Shown here piece after piece: positions 34,456 to 46,374 of a stretch of DNA of 64,000 nucleotides (positions are counted from its first letter, which is position 1; each line of letters opens with the position of its first letter). Source of the stretch: Lolium rigidum. Lineage: Eukaryota > Streptophyta > Magnoliopsida > Poales > Poaceae. Both the position numbers and the translations under genes were made by a program. The notes under the pieces were generated by a model. The model searched no databases. It was given only the letters and a program-made list of their open reading frames with translations, and was not told where the DNA came from. The stretch lies in the NCBI RefSeq assembly GCF_022539505.1, contig NC_061514.1:328273090-328337089 (forward strand), in the 5' to 3' direction.

Positions 34456-37400
34456 ATGGCGTCCCGCATCGCCTCGCGCCTCCTCCGCCGCCACAGCCCG
34501 GTAAAGCCCCCCCGCCCCCCTCCCCGTCCGTACTAGCCCGCGATTGATTGATTTGCTATGCGCAGCGCGCGTGATTCCGCGATTTCGGGGAGGGGGGGGG
34601 GGGAATGGGGATTTAGGGTTTGCGAGGCTGGCAGGCTCGGCGGCTCGGTCCCATGGGTTACGATTCGCTTTGCTCGGCGTGTCTCCGCGGGCTGGTCTCC
34701 GATTCGGCTGGTTGGGGGATCTCCGATTGGGGTTTCGGGGGAGATTGCCTGTTTCGCATCGGGCCTAAGGCTGCGCGCGCCGACGGGTGCTCGGCGAGGT
34801 GCGCCGCGCGCGCGGGGCGATTTTGGTGTCTCCGGGTGGATTGGCGTTCACGGATTACGGGTTCCAGGGCGCGCTCTGGCTGTTCCCCCCATTTCTACGG
34901 TTGCGTGGAACGGACTGACTGGAAGATGTAGAATTCGGTGGCGCGGCATTGACTAGCAGCAGCACCGTTGTTTGCTGTTTCTGGTTCTCGCAGGCAAGTA
35001 GGAATCGGTTCTTCTGTGTGTTACCACTTACCAGGGTGTGCACCCAACACGCGCTGTGGGTGCTTGGATTGGCTGCTAGGTAGTATAATGATGATCCAAC
35101 AGTGTACTGCTTCACTTCATCTTCATTTCATATCTCTACATGTTCATCATATGCAAATGCAAGATGTTATGTTATGTTATATTATTCCGTACGACATGCC
35201 TTCGCAGAGTATGTGAGTACACGGATCACGCTGCATTTCTCATGCCCTAGCCATACCTGTTCGGTACTATTTGTTGTCATGGAGTGTAACTTCTACTTGT
35301 CCAACTTTATCTTGTGCTACGAGATATGGTGTATTTGACAGGACCTAGACTCTCAGCTGTAATGCTCACGATGACAGTAGTTCTGCTTGCCAGTTAATTA
35401 CCCCAACAGCTTACTACTATACTTCATCAGTTTACTCTTCATTTTCCATCTGTAGCGGTACATGATGTTACAAGATGTTATGTTATGTTCCGTACAACAT
35501 GTCTTCACAGAGTATACGAGTACATGTATTGCTTCCTCATGTTATCTTCCCTTGCTAACCATTCCAAATTTACTTGCAGACACTGGGCCTCCTGAGGAGC
35601 TATACGCATGTCAGGAACTACAGCAGTCAGCTTTCAGGTTATTTCCCTGAACAAAACTGCTGTTTGGATTTTGACCGGTGGTTCACTACCAATATCTCTA
35701 ATGTCTTTGTACTCTCCGCAGGTCTTATTCCAGCTGCTCCCCAGAGCTCAAAGCTGACAAGGTAACTAGCAAACCATGTACTTGATTGTATTCCGTGGAG
35801 TCATGTATCATGCCTTCATTGTTTATTCTTGTAACTCCAGACGTTATAAGATGTTTTGACCTGTTGATACATGCACTAATGACTACTCTTTGCTATTAAA
35901 TTTGGTAGAAGGCACTACTACTTCCCGAATGCCTCTCCTTACCAACTCTGGAGTAGGTCATTTGCATCAGACAGTGGTAATCAAAGCAGACTTCTAGGTT
36001 CTGTTTCAGAACTGCAAAATTGCTCCTGGTGTTGTGTTAATTGAGTCTTGTTGTTTCTTCTTGTAGGAGAAAAGTTTGAAGCTGTTGTACCTTTCATGGG
36101 TGAATCTGTAACTGATGGAACTCTTGCTACCTTCTTAAAGAGTATGCTCTCCTCTCTCTCTCTCTCTGGGTGTGGGTCTGCTGTGCTGTGTGAAGCTCAT
36201 TCATATTCTCCTGTTAACTCTTCATACAGAACCTGGTGACAGAGTTGAAGCTGATGAGGCCATAGCCCAGATTGAAACTGATAAGGTATTGCTGTCACTC
36301 TTAATCACTTCTGATTCTCCTCTATATATGTCAAAGTGAGTGCTTGTAGTATTAAACATACTTTTTTCCTTCTGTATTCCAGGTCACCATTGATGTTTCT
36401 AGTCCTGAGGCTGGTGTTCTTGAAAAGGTGAATCATTTTTCTCTTTTCGACTTTCATTTGTTCTTCTTATCATGGTTTACCTTTTACTGGTAGTGTAGCA
36501 AAATGCTGATTTTCTTAATGCCATTGGTTTTCAGTATATTGCTAGTGAAGGGGATACAGTTACTCCAGGTACCATAGTTGCTATTGTATCAAAGTCTGAA
36601 GCACCGGCTGAAACACATGTTGCCCCATCTGAGGAGGCGGCACCAAAAGAATCACCTCCAGCAAAAGTTGAAGAGAAATCACCAAAAGTAGAAGCGAAAG
36701 CACCAAAAGTTGAACCTCCGAAGAAGCAAGCACCAAAGCCAACTCCTTCAAAAACCTCCCCTACAGAACCACAGCTTCCTCCAAAAGAACGAGAGCGGCG
36801 GGTAAGTCTAATCTTGTATAAGATAAAGTTGCACAGGATTAGTTTTAGCAGAATCTCTAATGTTCTCTTACAATGATAAACACCATAATGATAACTGCAG
36901 GTGCCAATGCCAAGGCTCAGGAAGCGCATTGCCAACCGTTTGAAGGATTCCCAGAACACATTTGCAATGCTGACCACATTCAATGAAGTTGACATGTAAG
37001 TGTATTGGTTATCTTTTTTTTCTTTACTTCTCCCTCCGTTCCTAAAATAGTTTCCCAACTTTGTCTAGATACGGAGGTATATAGACATCCGTATCTAGAA
37101 AAAGTTGGGACGCTTTTGTAGGAACGGAGGGAGTATTTAAGATTAGTTCATGTGGTGTGCTACTTTTTGGTTTTGTCTTGTTTTTCATTGTTACCCTTAT
37201 AGAAACATATTTCACTGTACAACTATTTGGACATGGTGAGCTGATCTAGCATAATTTGAGGACTTGGAAGGGTTTAACTACACTATTTTGGAGTGCATGT
37301 CACTATGTGATTGGTGCCATCCAACTGTAACAGTATGACAATATACATGTCAGTGTATAATGGATTATATATAATAGAGCTCACAGAAATTATTACTAGT

Positions 37401-38433
37401 ATTCCTGACCAGAAAATCCACTTTTATTGTATATAATAATGCGATATCAGTATGTGGTTCAGTATCTGCTCATCTTTTCTTATATACGATTTTAATTAAT
37501 CCTTTTGTTTTTCACCATCTGGTGAAATAACGTAGAGTTGTAGACTTCATTATCATTTATCACTTACTGTTGATATGATGCTGCAGGACCAATTTGATGA
37601 AGCTAAGGTCTGATTATAAAGATGAATTTGTCAAGAAGCATGGTGTGAAGTTGGGTCTGATGTCTTGCTTTGTCAAGGTACTGTGCAATGTTATGGATTG
37701 CCAAACTATTGCTTGCTTATTTTATTAGGTTATATGCTGATTCTGTTTGGCTTTTGCAGGCTGCTGTTTCTGGACTGCAGAACCAGCCAATCGTGAATGC
37801 TGTAATTGACGGCGATGACATCATATACAGAGACTACGTTGACGTTAGTGTCGCTGTTGGCACTTCCAAGGTAACATACAGTTGTCAGCATGCTGAATAT
37901 CAAATTTATAGGACTTTATCTCACCTGGAATGCAAATCTCGTGTTTTTTCAGGGTCTTGTGGTGCCGGTTATCCGAGATGCTGATACAATGAACTTCGCT
38001 GACATTGAGAAAGGGATAAACAACCTTGCAAAGAAGGCTACTGAGGGGGCACTGTCAATTGACGAGATGGCGGGAGGAACATTCACCATCTCCAATGGTG
38101 GTGTCTACGGAAGCCTTATAAGCACGCCTATCATCAACCCTCCGCAGGTACTGCTGCTTTTCTTTTCTGGTGCTCTCTAGAAACTCCTGGATACATTTCA
38201 CAGCAGATATTCATCCAAGCACACTGCCCTCTCTATTGCAGTCAGCGATTCTCGGGATGCATTCCATTGTGCAACGCCCTGTGGTTGTGGATGGCAACAT
38301 CCTCGCGAGGCCAATGATGTACCTTGCTCTGACATACGACCACAGGCTGATCGATGGCAGAGAGGCTGTCTACTTCCTGCGCCGCATCAAGGACTTGGTC
38401 GAAGACCCACGGAGGTTCCTCCTCGACATATAA
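34456..38433 (+). CDS. Dihydrolipoyllysine succinyltransferase, E2 of 2-oxoglutarate dehydrogenase
   Basis: Mitochondrial E2 core of the 2-oxoglutarate dehydrogenase complex; transfers succinyl from lipoamide to CoA in the TCA cycle. Exons: 34456-34500, 35580-35637, 35722-35761, 35909-35976, 36067-36141, 36230-36285, 36383-36427, 36535-36801, 36901-36995, 37587-37677, 37760-37870, 37953-38147, 38242-38433. All junctions are GT-AG and phases close, giving 1338 nt (445 residues plus stop). The N-terminus ([15 protein letters not shown]) is Arg-rich like a mitochondrial presequence. A lipoyl domain covers about residues 75-148 with the lipoyl-lysine K114 in IETDKVTID. A Pro/Lys-rich linker follows (about 150-215). 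No subunit-binding domain is evident, usual for the eukaryotic enzyme. The catalytic domain ends with [10 protein letters not shown], so His416 and Asp420 are the predicted catalytic pair. Intron 9 holds a Stowaway MITE. The product resembles Arabidopsis At5g55070. Confidence 0.96.
35095..35560. repeat. Imperfect duplication inside intron 1 of the E2 gene
   Basis: CAAGATGTTATGTTATGTT occurs at about 35160 and 35470. Both are followed by TTCCGTAC(G/A)ACATG, then TTC(G/A)CAGAGTAT and GAGTACA. The two blocks are about 310 bp apart and moderately diverged. Confidence 0.7.
37030..37133. mobile_element. Stowaway MITE in intron 9 of the E2 gene
   Basis: CTCCCTCCGTTCCTAAAATA at 37030 is matched by the inverse complement TTTTGTAGGAACGGAGGGAG ending at 37133. 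TA follows on the right; the left target base pair is altered (TT). The interior is also inverted (AGATACGGAGG/CCGTATCT), so the whole element can fold as a hairpin. Confidence 0.85.
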
Positions 38434-39845
38434 ACTCCATGGGCCGATCCTTGGCTGCTAAGTGCTTTGTGCTTGTCTGGAAATAATACTATGCAAATTT
38501 TTGACTGATGCAAAGAGTCACGTTCTGTGAAAGATGAGATTTGACTTGAGGATCTGATAACGTGTTGTCCTGTTTTGATCGGAGTTCCGGGATGTAGTTC
38601 CCTAAACAAATTTGCTTTAATTTCCAATGCAAGAGCAATAGATATGATGTCCTTTTGGTTAATGTTTTTCTTCTCTTCATGCTGAAACCAGTCTGCCCAG
38701 CCGGATCTCTTTTAAGTTCCGGGATGTAGTTCCCTAAGTACATGTCGTTATTTCCCATTTGAGATAAACAATTGGTGTGGTTTTGCTTTAACAATAGACG
38801 GTTCACGCTAGAGTCAGAGGCATGTTTTCTTCAGATACCGCCAGATATCAGTATGCACTTTCACTGATATATTCCCATCTGTTTGGTTTCCTTTCTCCAG
38901 TTATTTCGTTTTGAGACGAACTAATATACACATTTGAACAATGGGTTACGTAGCACAAATGATATTTAGGAAAGAAAGTTTTGTAATTTTTAACATTACA
39001 AGCAACATTTTTTTTTGTTTGTTTTGTGGTTTAGTGGTAATGGGATATTACCATGGTTTCTACAAATGCAAATACACCGCCTACATAGATTTATGACGAA
39101 CTGATAAAAAAGATGCCTGCGCATATAAATTAAAACGGAGGTAGTAATTTGAACATTATAGACTTATGCAAAACTAACCATAACGATCCTGGCACGGACA
39201 TGAGGCCTATTTCCTCTGTCGGGAGAAATTGGATTAGCGGAATAGTAAGAAGCGGGACTTGTGAAAAAAAAAACAGACCAATGGGCCAGCAACGAGGGCA
39301 TATTCTTATAGGAAAGCTATGAGCAGCAAACCGCGGTGTCTGAGACTTAAACCTGGGTTGCTAGGTTAGCTGAGCACACTCCATCTGACCTCTGGTCAAG
39401 CTCAGAAGCGGGACTTGTGAGTTCCACGGTACCTTGGGGTTGGCTAGAACTAAACAAATTGACTAGTAAAAATTAAGGGTGGAAACATGGGAAAGGGAGG
39501 AACATGAAGAACTCAATGCATCCAATCGACGCTCGAGGATCTCTGCTGCCTCCGCTTCGCCACGTGAACTTTGTCGTGTGATGCCCTCGGCGACGGCTGG
39601 AGGGGCTACGCGGTGAGGGGGGCTTGGGTAGGAGGCGGAGGATGCCCCGTCGGCGGCTGGAGGGGCTGCGCGGTGAGAGGGGGCTTGGGTAGGAGGCAGC
39701 GGACGCCCCGGCACGGAGGGGGAGATCCTCGGTCGCTACTCCATCAGCACGTCAAGATGTACGCGCAAATTTCTTTTTAATTTTTTTAAAATTTTAAAAT
39801 ATGTCTAAGATGAATTTCAAAATAAAAGAAACATATACTCACATG
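38434..39845. other. 3' flank of the E2 gene and intergenic sequence
   Basis: 38434-38760 is probably 3' UTR and downstream sequence. It holds a small duplication: GTTCCGGGATGTAGTTCCCT at about 38582 and again near 38717. Further on the sequence is anonymous, with a GC-rich patch (39530-39760) containing two similar units around GGCTGGAGGGGCT(A/G)CGCGGT. Confidence 0.5.
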
Positions 39846-41030
39846 GAGTTAATTACAAAAACCCATCACAATTGTGGCTAGATTATCAAAAAACAACCAT
39901 CTTTCATTTTTTTGATAAAAAACCACCGATTCAGAGTAACATAACAAACTACCACCGGTATGTTGTAACAGCCACTCCAAATGACTTAACCGAGATTATG
40001 ACGTGTGAGGCCCACTGCCAGGCTGACGTGGCAAGGCTGAAACCGACAAGAACTAACATTAGACAGTTATAAGTTATGGGTTTTTTTTGCAATTTTCCTA
40101 GGCCCACATGTCAGCCTCCCTCTCTCAGATCTAGGCCTAAATATCTGGCTCTTTTTTCTTATTCTTTTTCCCTTCATTTTTATTTATTTTGTCCTTTCTT
40201 ATTTCTTTTTCTTATCCGGCTGGAGCAGCACTCCCTCGATAGGCTCCCCTCACCGATGCCACTCGGCTCCCCAGCACCGCGTCGCTCCTATCCAACGCTC
40301 GCCCGTGCCGCCGCCCCTGTCCGGCGCTTGTTGTCGTTGTCCCTGGCCGCCGCTCGCTGCCGCCGCCCCACGCCGAGTTCGTCGTCGCGGCCCCTGAGCT
40401 CTCTCGCGCCGTCCCTTGGCTGGCGCTTGTCCGCGCCGCCGCCCCTTGTCCGGCGCTCTCCCGCGCCACCGCGCCGTCCCTAGACAGCGCTCACCGACGC
40501 CTCCCCACACAGGGCTCGCCAGAGCGGCCCCTGTCCAAAGCTCTCTCGTGCTGCCCCTTGGCCGGCGCTTGCCCGCCCTCACCCGTGACGAGCTCGCCCA
40601 TGCCGTGTTGGACGCGCTGCCCTTTGGATCCCATCGGTGCACACATGAATTAGGGAGGCCACGATTCGGCACAGGACACGGCCTAGCGCGTCGGCGAGCA
40701 CCTGCGAGCGCAGCGGAGCATGGTCCAGTGAGAAGAAAGGGAGAGATAAGATAGAGATAGGGGTGGAGGGGAAACTTACAAAAAAAACCCAGAGAACTTA
40801 GTATCGCTCAACATCCCTCTCTTTGACTGTTGTCCATCGCCACGTCAGCCTGGCAGTGGGCCTCACACATCATAATCTCGGTTAAGTCATTTAGAGTGGC
40901 CTCTTACAACATACTGGTGGTAGTTTGTCATGTTGTTACTCTAAATCGGTGGTTTTTTGTCCAAAAAAAATGAAAGATGGTGGTTTTTTTATAACCTAGC
41001 CACAATTGTGGTGGGTTTTTGTAATTTTTC
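39846..41030. mobile_element. Mutator-like element, ~190-bp TIRs, 9-bp duplication
   Basis: The left end (39846-40032) and right end (40839-41030) are long imperfect inverted repeats, both reading AATTACAAAAACCCA(T/C)CACA inward and ending around GCCAGGCTGACGTGG. ACTCACATG flanks both sides (39837-39845 and 41031-41039), the 9-bp duplication expected of Mutator. No MURA transposase is present. The 800-bp interior includes a strongly GC-rich block (40200-40700) unlike the AT-rich TIRs, which fits a Pack-MULE carrying captured sequence. Open frames in it are Ala, Pro and Arg-rich with no recognisable domain. Confidence 0.85.
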
Positions 41031-41254
41031 ACTCACATGAGATGAAACACCACTTCCTAAGCCCCCTTGTTTTAAGGGGATACCTCACTAATAAAATAGC
41101 TTATCGATTTGGGAACAGGATAACAAAGTAGGGCTAGATGAGCCTGCCTATGAGAGGAGTCAACGCACCGCCCAGACGCCACATATATAGCCGAATTGGA
41201 GAACACATTTGGCCGGCACGACTCAATACGCAAAGATCCATTCACCCGATTCCA

Positions 41255-41665
41255 TTACTCCTTGTTCTTGGCGCCTTGGTTCTTCCTTTGTGCCTCCTTG
41301 TTCCTCTTAATGTCCTCCATCAACTCGCTCACGCCGTAGCCTACGCCTTTATCTTCTCGGCCAAACACGGCAGCATGCAGAGCCCTGCTTCCCCAGCCCA
41401 CGGCGGCCTTGACAGCGCTGTTCGATCGCCCATTCCACGCAGCATCATATATACATCATACTGTTAGCCGACAGACACTAAAGCTCATTTTTGCGATTCA
41501 AGCTAGTACTAGTAGTTTGGAAAATCAAAGGAAAGGCTTGGCAAACCTGAGAACCGACGCTTGGTCCTCCCTGCAGGACTTCACTCCTTGTCTGTATGCA
41601 TCCCAACCTGCAACATGGTTGGCTCTCGCACGTTCATACTCGGCTTTTTCTCTGTCTGACATCAT
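41255..41665 (-). CDS. Small hydrophilic protein locus, two exons, acceptor unclear
   Basis: I do not recognise the family. Exon 1 (41547-41665) begins MMSDREKAEYERARANHV, continues AGWDAYRQGVKSCREDQ and ends at a good GT donor (CTCAG/GTTTGCC). The second open block (41255-about 41440) reads WNGRSNSAVKAAVGWGSRAL, HAAVFGREDKGVGYGVSELM and EDIKRNKEAQRKNQGAKNKE before TAA. Together about 100 residues, charged, Ala-rich, without signal or membrane segment. A consensus AG acceptor in the right phase is missing: the only nearby AG leads into an in-frame TGA. The gene may use an unusual junction or be recently dead. A TATA box lies 80 bp upstream. A diverged paralogue is at 57020-57406. The right TIR of the Mutator-like element ends 215 bp downstream. 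Confidence 0.5.
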
Positions 41666-41744
41666 CGCGCGTGGAGCTAGTTACCTGTGTGATGAGTGGG
41701 TGCTTGTGTGGTGAGAATGGTGAACGGTGGGTGATGAAGGGACG

Positions 41745-41752
41745 AATTTATA
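41745..41752 (-). promoter_or_regulatory. TATA box of the small-protein locus
   Basis: The minus strand reads TATAAATT within GGCTATAAATTCGTCC, about 80 bp upstream of the start codon. Spacing is right for a short 5' UTR. Confidence 0.65.
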
Positions 41753-41955
41753 GCCGGCCGGGGCTGCTTGACCAGAGGGAAGGAGACTAGCTGCCTTCTT
41801 CGTCTTCGTCATATTCTTTTGTTTCCCACACTGGTCGGTGGGTGGTTAAGCCCACTTGGCCATGATCGATCAGATTACTTCCCGGAAAAGCGAAACTGGC
41901 GGATTATATTACCCTGGCTTGGATGCGGGAGGGCGCCAGGAAGAACAAGCCAACA

Positions 41956-42108
41956 ACCTCCACCGGCACCGTGACTAGTACTTCGTCCGTCCCACGAAAG
42001 TTGTCTGAAATTTGTCAAAATTTGTCACGAAACCTCCACCGACTCCGTGACTAGTACTTCCTCCGTCCCACGAAGGTTATTTAAGATTTGTCAAAATTTA
42101 AATTTATC
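41956..42108. repeat. 76-bp tandem duplication containing Stowaway-like ends
   Basis: ACCTCCACCGGCACCGTGAC at 41956 recurs as ACCTCCACCGACTCCGTGAC at 42032. Each is followed by TAGTACTTC(G/C)TCCGTCCCACGAA, a Stowaway-type terminus. Neither copy has a matching inverted end. Confidence 0.8.
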
Positions 42109-43589
42109 TAGTTTGTTTGTTTGTTGGTTTTGGTCCTTTAGAACCCAATCCTGAATCAAGTCCACACGTGGCTACTTCAGCCATCGGTCAAGACCTATTG
42201 CACCATCTGCACAATTCATGGCTCACTCAGGCTTGTATTTGATGAACAAACCTTATATTGCCCTCCATACGGGCAAAGCATGTAAAAATGAATATACTTA
42301 TACTAGGATGAAAGAGTTGGAATGGTGAGTTCCAAGTCATGTCTGTTGAGCTTTTGCTCTTATTTAATCCGTTACAGACCTCATTACATTTACAACTTGT
42401 ATTTATTTCCTGCTCAAAACTAGGACTTGTCTTCCTACATGTAATTGCTTTGTTGATTTGCTTCCCATAAAATGAGTAGGGTAAAAGCTCCACCATAGTT
42501 CACCCCTCGTGGCAGCACTGGAGAATGTGATGATGGAGAGCCGGTCAACATGGCCGAGCTGAGCTTCAGTACGACTATCGTCGTGGTGAATAAACAGATA
42601 CCATGCGTAGGCTTAAGTTGGGGCTGGATGTACGCCGAGGATCCGGGGAGGAAAGATGCGCTAGCAAGCACACATGAGACATATCTACCCAGGTTCATGA
42701 CCCTCGTGAGGAGCTAAAACCCCTACTCTATATGTATCGAGGTGGAAACCCCACAACAATGGTGCTCGTTGAGCTATGTAGCGAGAGGAGGATGAAGCTC
42801 TGTCTACTGAGCGTGTGAGGGGGAGAATGAGAGATCGATCCTTTGCTAAGGAGGCATGCACCCCCTTATATAGTGGGGGGCAGATTTTTTCGATAAAGGG
42901 AATATATTAATATCAGAAGATACCAATTACACCCAGCCTCTGCAACAACACAATATCCTAATAACATTACGGATGCACACAGCCAAAAAAAAGAGAAAAA
43001 GAAAACTAAGAAATAAAAGTCCCGCTGCTACAGTATCCCAGCCATAGCAACAGTAATACGTCCACCACCAAGACAACACCCGAAATTTAGACTCTTCAAA
43101 AGCAACGCTCTCAAGAAGGGAACAGTGCACTAGCGTTGTCGTCGCCCGATCAAAGATCTTAGGTTTTCACCATGAAGATAGTCTTCGCTCCCAAAACAAT
43201 GCCTTCAACAAAGATATTGTCAGGCACAACCACTTAAGGTCAGACCTTGAGTTTTCACCCTGAAAGGTAAGACTCCGAACTTCACATATGTTGCCGCCCC
43301 CACTTTCATACCACTGTTGCGAACTTCGGAACACCAAGCAAGCCCCTCAACAGCGCAAAGACTTGAACCTCCATTAGCTAGTCCTCTAAAACTGGCATTC
43401 ATGATATTCTCTTTTATAACTTCACCTTGGATCAGCTATCACTTGGTGTTAAAACAGAAAAGAGCTTCCCGTAGCACACTCCAAAACCAAACGATCGGAA
43501 TAAAAGCATGAGCGTGCATGACCGAATACCACCGATCCAGCAAACTCCAGGCAATAGAAGCTGATATGGGGTGGCCCGATCTTCTCAGT

Positions 43590-44620
43590 AAGCAACGGTG
43601 GTGATGATGATCACGGGGTGATAGCAGCGGAGAACCACGGCGATGTAGTGGATGATAACTTGTATGATGCAACGAGATCTCTCGATTGGTCCCTGTCGCC
43701 AATGCAACAACTCTCAACCCTGCAAGATATTCGCAACTCCACACACTTGCGCACGTAGCCGCGACCACGAAGCGGTAAGTTAAAACCTTCTAATTCCCAA
43801 AGGAACAGCAGATCACACAAGACTTTCAGATCTACACAATATCAAGCAATATGGTGTAGGGATTTAATAGTTTTGCTAAAGCAAACAACTAAGAAAACTA
43901 GGGTTTATCTTAAACGTGGTCTAAAGCAACTTTGGGGGCGTCCTATGGACTTATATAGGATGAACTCAGGTCGAAAAAGTACGAAAATAACCGACCCAGA
44001 ATAGATCTGGTCGAGACAGACTAGGACACGGCCGGTCTGGAGGCCGGTCGACCGGGCCTGGGACCGGCCGGTCCGGTTTGGACCGGGTCTGGCGCCGGGC
44101 GACGACCGGGTGAACCTCCCGGGCTTACTGGATAGTTCCCGGATGGCACAAGCGTAAAATCCGGTTGAAACCGGATGGATCCGGCGTGGGGGCCGGTTGG
44201 ACCGGCCCTGGGACCGGGCTGCCCGGCGGGGCGGCTGGTTGACCGGTCCTGGCGCCGGCTGGAACATCTCCTCCTTTCGCGCATGCCTCCCGCTCCTCCC
44301 TCGCGCGTCCATGAGATATCTTCATGTCCAGCTCCATGTCCAGCTTCACGTCCATCTTCTGGTCCAGCTGTTCCTCTCCTCCTCGTGCGATGCTTGCTCC
44401 CTCCTCATACCTGATCATACATAAGTAATAGCACTTAGGCAGTATAAAGTTATCATCAATCAAAGTATCGTTTAGGAACAAGTTCACCTGTTGTTTAGGT
44501 AGCTTCGCACGAGCTCGTGTCATTGGTCCAATCCTAACTTCATTGGACTTGAGCTTCACAGCAGGATCATCTTCAACTTGCAATGACGGAGGTAGTAGTG
44601 AGGTAGGGATGTCCTCATCA
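43590..44620 (-). mobile_element. Gypsy fragment: LTR-like part plus end of pol
   Basis: About 43590-44420 is LTR-like on the minus strand and contains many CCGGTC/GACCGG words at 44030-44260. Next to it, at 44430-44583 on the minus strand, a frame reads VRIGPMTRARAKLPKQQVN, the tail found just after the integrase of many plant gypsy polyproteins (GP-TRARA motif). The rest of the polyprotein is missing. Exact boundaries were not resolved. Confidence 0.6.
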
Positions 44621-44759
44621 GAAGCACTGTTACATTCGCCGGCGGCGCCTTCCGGAACTCAACACTCCGGCCAGATCATGAAGGGCAGGCCTCCGACAGG
44701 TCTTCATCTTTGCCCAAGAGAGACCCTAGGACCGCCGCCTTTATTCAGGTCGGGCCCCC

Positions 44760-46358
44760 TGATGGCGTGTATTTCACACGTTCGTTGGGCAACCCCAAGA
44801 GGAAGGTATGATGAGCACAGCAGCAAGTTTTCCCTCAGAAAGAAACCAAGGTTTATCGAACCAGGAGGAGCCAAGAAGCACGTTGAAGGTTGATGGCGGC
44901 GGGATGTAGTGCGGCGCAACACCGGAGATTCCGGCGCCAACGTGGAACCCGCACAACACAACCAAGCTACTTTGCCCCAACGAAACAGTGAGGTTGTCAA
45001 TCTCACCGGCTTGTCTGTAACAAAGGATTAACCGTATTGTGTGGAAGATGATTGTTTGCAGAGAAAACAGTAGAAACAAGTATTGCAGTAGATTGTATTT
45101 CAAGAAAGAGAATTGGACCGGGGTCCACAGCTCACTAGAGGTGTCTCTCCCATAAGACGAACAAGCATGTTGGGTGAACAAATTACAGCTTGGGCAATTG
45201 ACAAATAAAGAGAGCATGACCATGCACATACATATCATGATGAGTATAGTGAGATTTAATTGGGCATTACGACAAAGTACATAGACCGCCATCCAACCGC
45301 ATCTATGCCTAAAAAGTCCACCTTCAGAGTTATCATCCGAACCCCTCCAAGTATTAAGTTGCAAAGCAACGGACAATTGCATTAAGTATGGTGCGTAATG
45401 TAATCAACAACTACATCCTTAGACATAGCATCAATGTTTTATCCCTAGTGGCAACAAGCACAACACAACCTTAGAACTTTCTCGTCACCGTCCCGTGTGT
45501 CAATGCATGCATGAACCCACTATCGAGCATAAGTACTCCCTCTTGGAGTTAAAAGCATCTACTTGGCCAGAGCATCTACTAATAACGGAGAGCATGCAAG
45601 ATCATAAACAACACATAAGCATAGCTTTGATAATCAACATAACAAGTATTCTCTATTCATCGGATCCCAACAAACGCAACATATAGAATTACATATAGAT
45701 GATCTTGATCATGATAGGCAGCTCACAAGATCCGACAATGATAGCACAATGGGGAGAAGACAACCATCTAGCTACTGCTATGGACCCATAGTCCAGGGGT
45801 AGACTACTCACTCATCACTCCGGAGGCGACCATGGCGGTGTAGAGTCCTCCGGGAGATGATTCCCCTCTCCGGCAGGGTGCCGGAGGCGATCTCCAGGAT
45901 CCCCCGAGATGGGATCGGCGGCGACGGCGTCTCGCAATGTTTTCCGTATCGTGGCTCTCGGCACCGGGGGTTTCGTCACGGAGGCTATTTGTAGGCGGAA
46001 GGGCAGGTCAAGAGGCGGCGCAGGGGCCCACACCACAGGCCGGCGCGGCCAAGGGGGGCCGCGCCGCCCTAGGGTTTGGCGCCCCGTGGCCCCTCTTCGT
46101 CTCTCCTTCGGACTTCCGGAAGCTTCGTGAGAAAATAGGCCTCCGGGCTTTTATTTCGTCCAATTCCGAGAATATTTCTTTACTAGGATTTCTGAAACCA
46201 AAAACAGCAGAAAACAAAGAATCGGCACTTCGGCATCTTGTTAATAGGTTAGTTCCGAAAATGCACGAATATGATATAAAGTGTGCATAAAACATGTAGA
46301 TAACATCAATAATGTGGCATGGAACACAAGAAATTATCGATACGTTGGAGACGTATCA
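44760..46358 (-). repeat. 3' LTR of the 6.7-kb retrotransposon
   Basis: 1599 bp. Begins on the minus strand TGATACGTCTCCAACG and ends CGCCATCA. Partner of 49842-51440. Confidence 0.93.
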
Positions 46359-46374
46359 GCATCCCCAAGCTTAG
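46359..46374 (-). promoter_or_regulatory. Polypurine tract of the 6.7-kb retrotransposon
   Basis: The minus strand reads CTAAGCTTGGGGATGC immediately before the 3' LTR. The same 16-mer occurs twice more inside the element (48254-48269 and 48313-48328). Confidence 0.8.

Noticed and set aside
40250..40672. Overlapping long frames in the Mutator-like interior
   Set aside because: All are Arg/Ala/Pro/Gly-rich with no domain; expected in GC-rich DNA.
44774..45382. 202-codon minus-strand frame, also present at 49856-50463
   Set aside because: Lies in the LTR and is repeated, split differently, in the other LTR; LTRs are not expected to encode protein.
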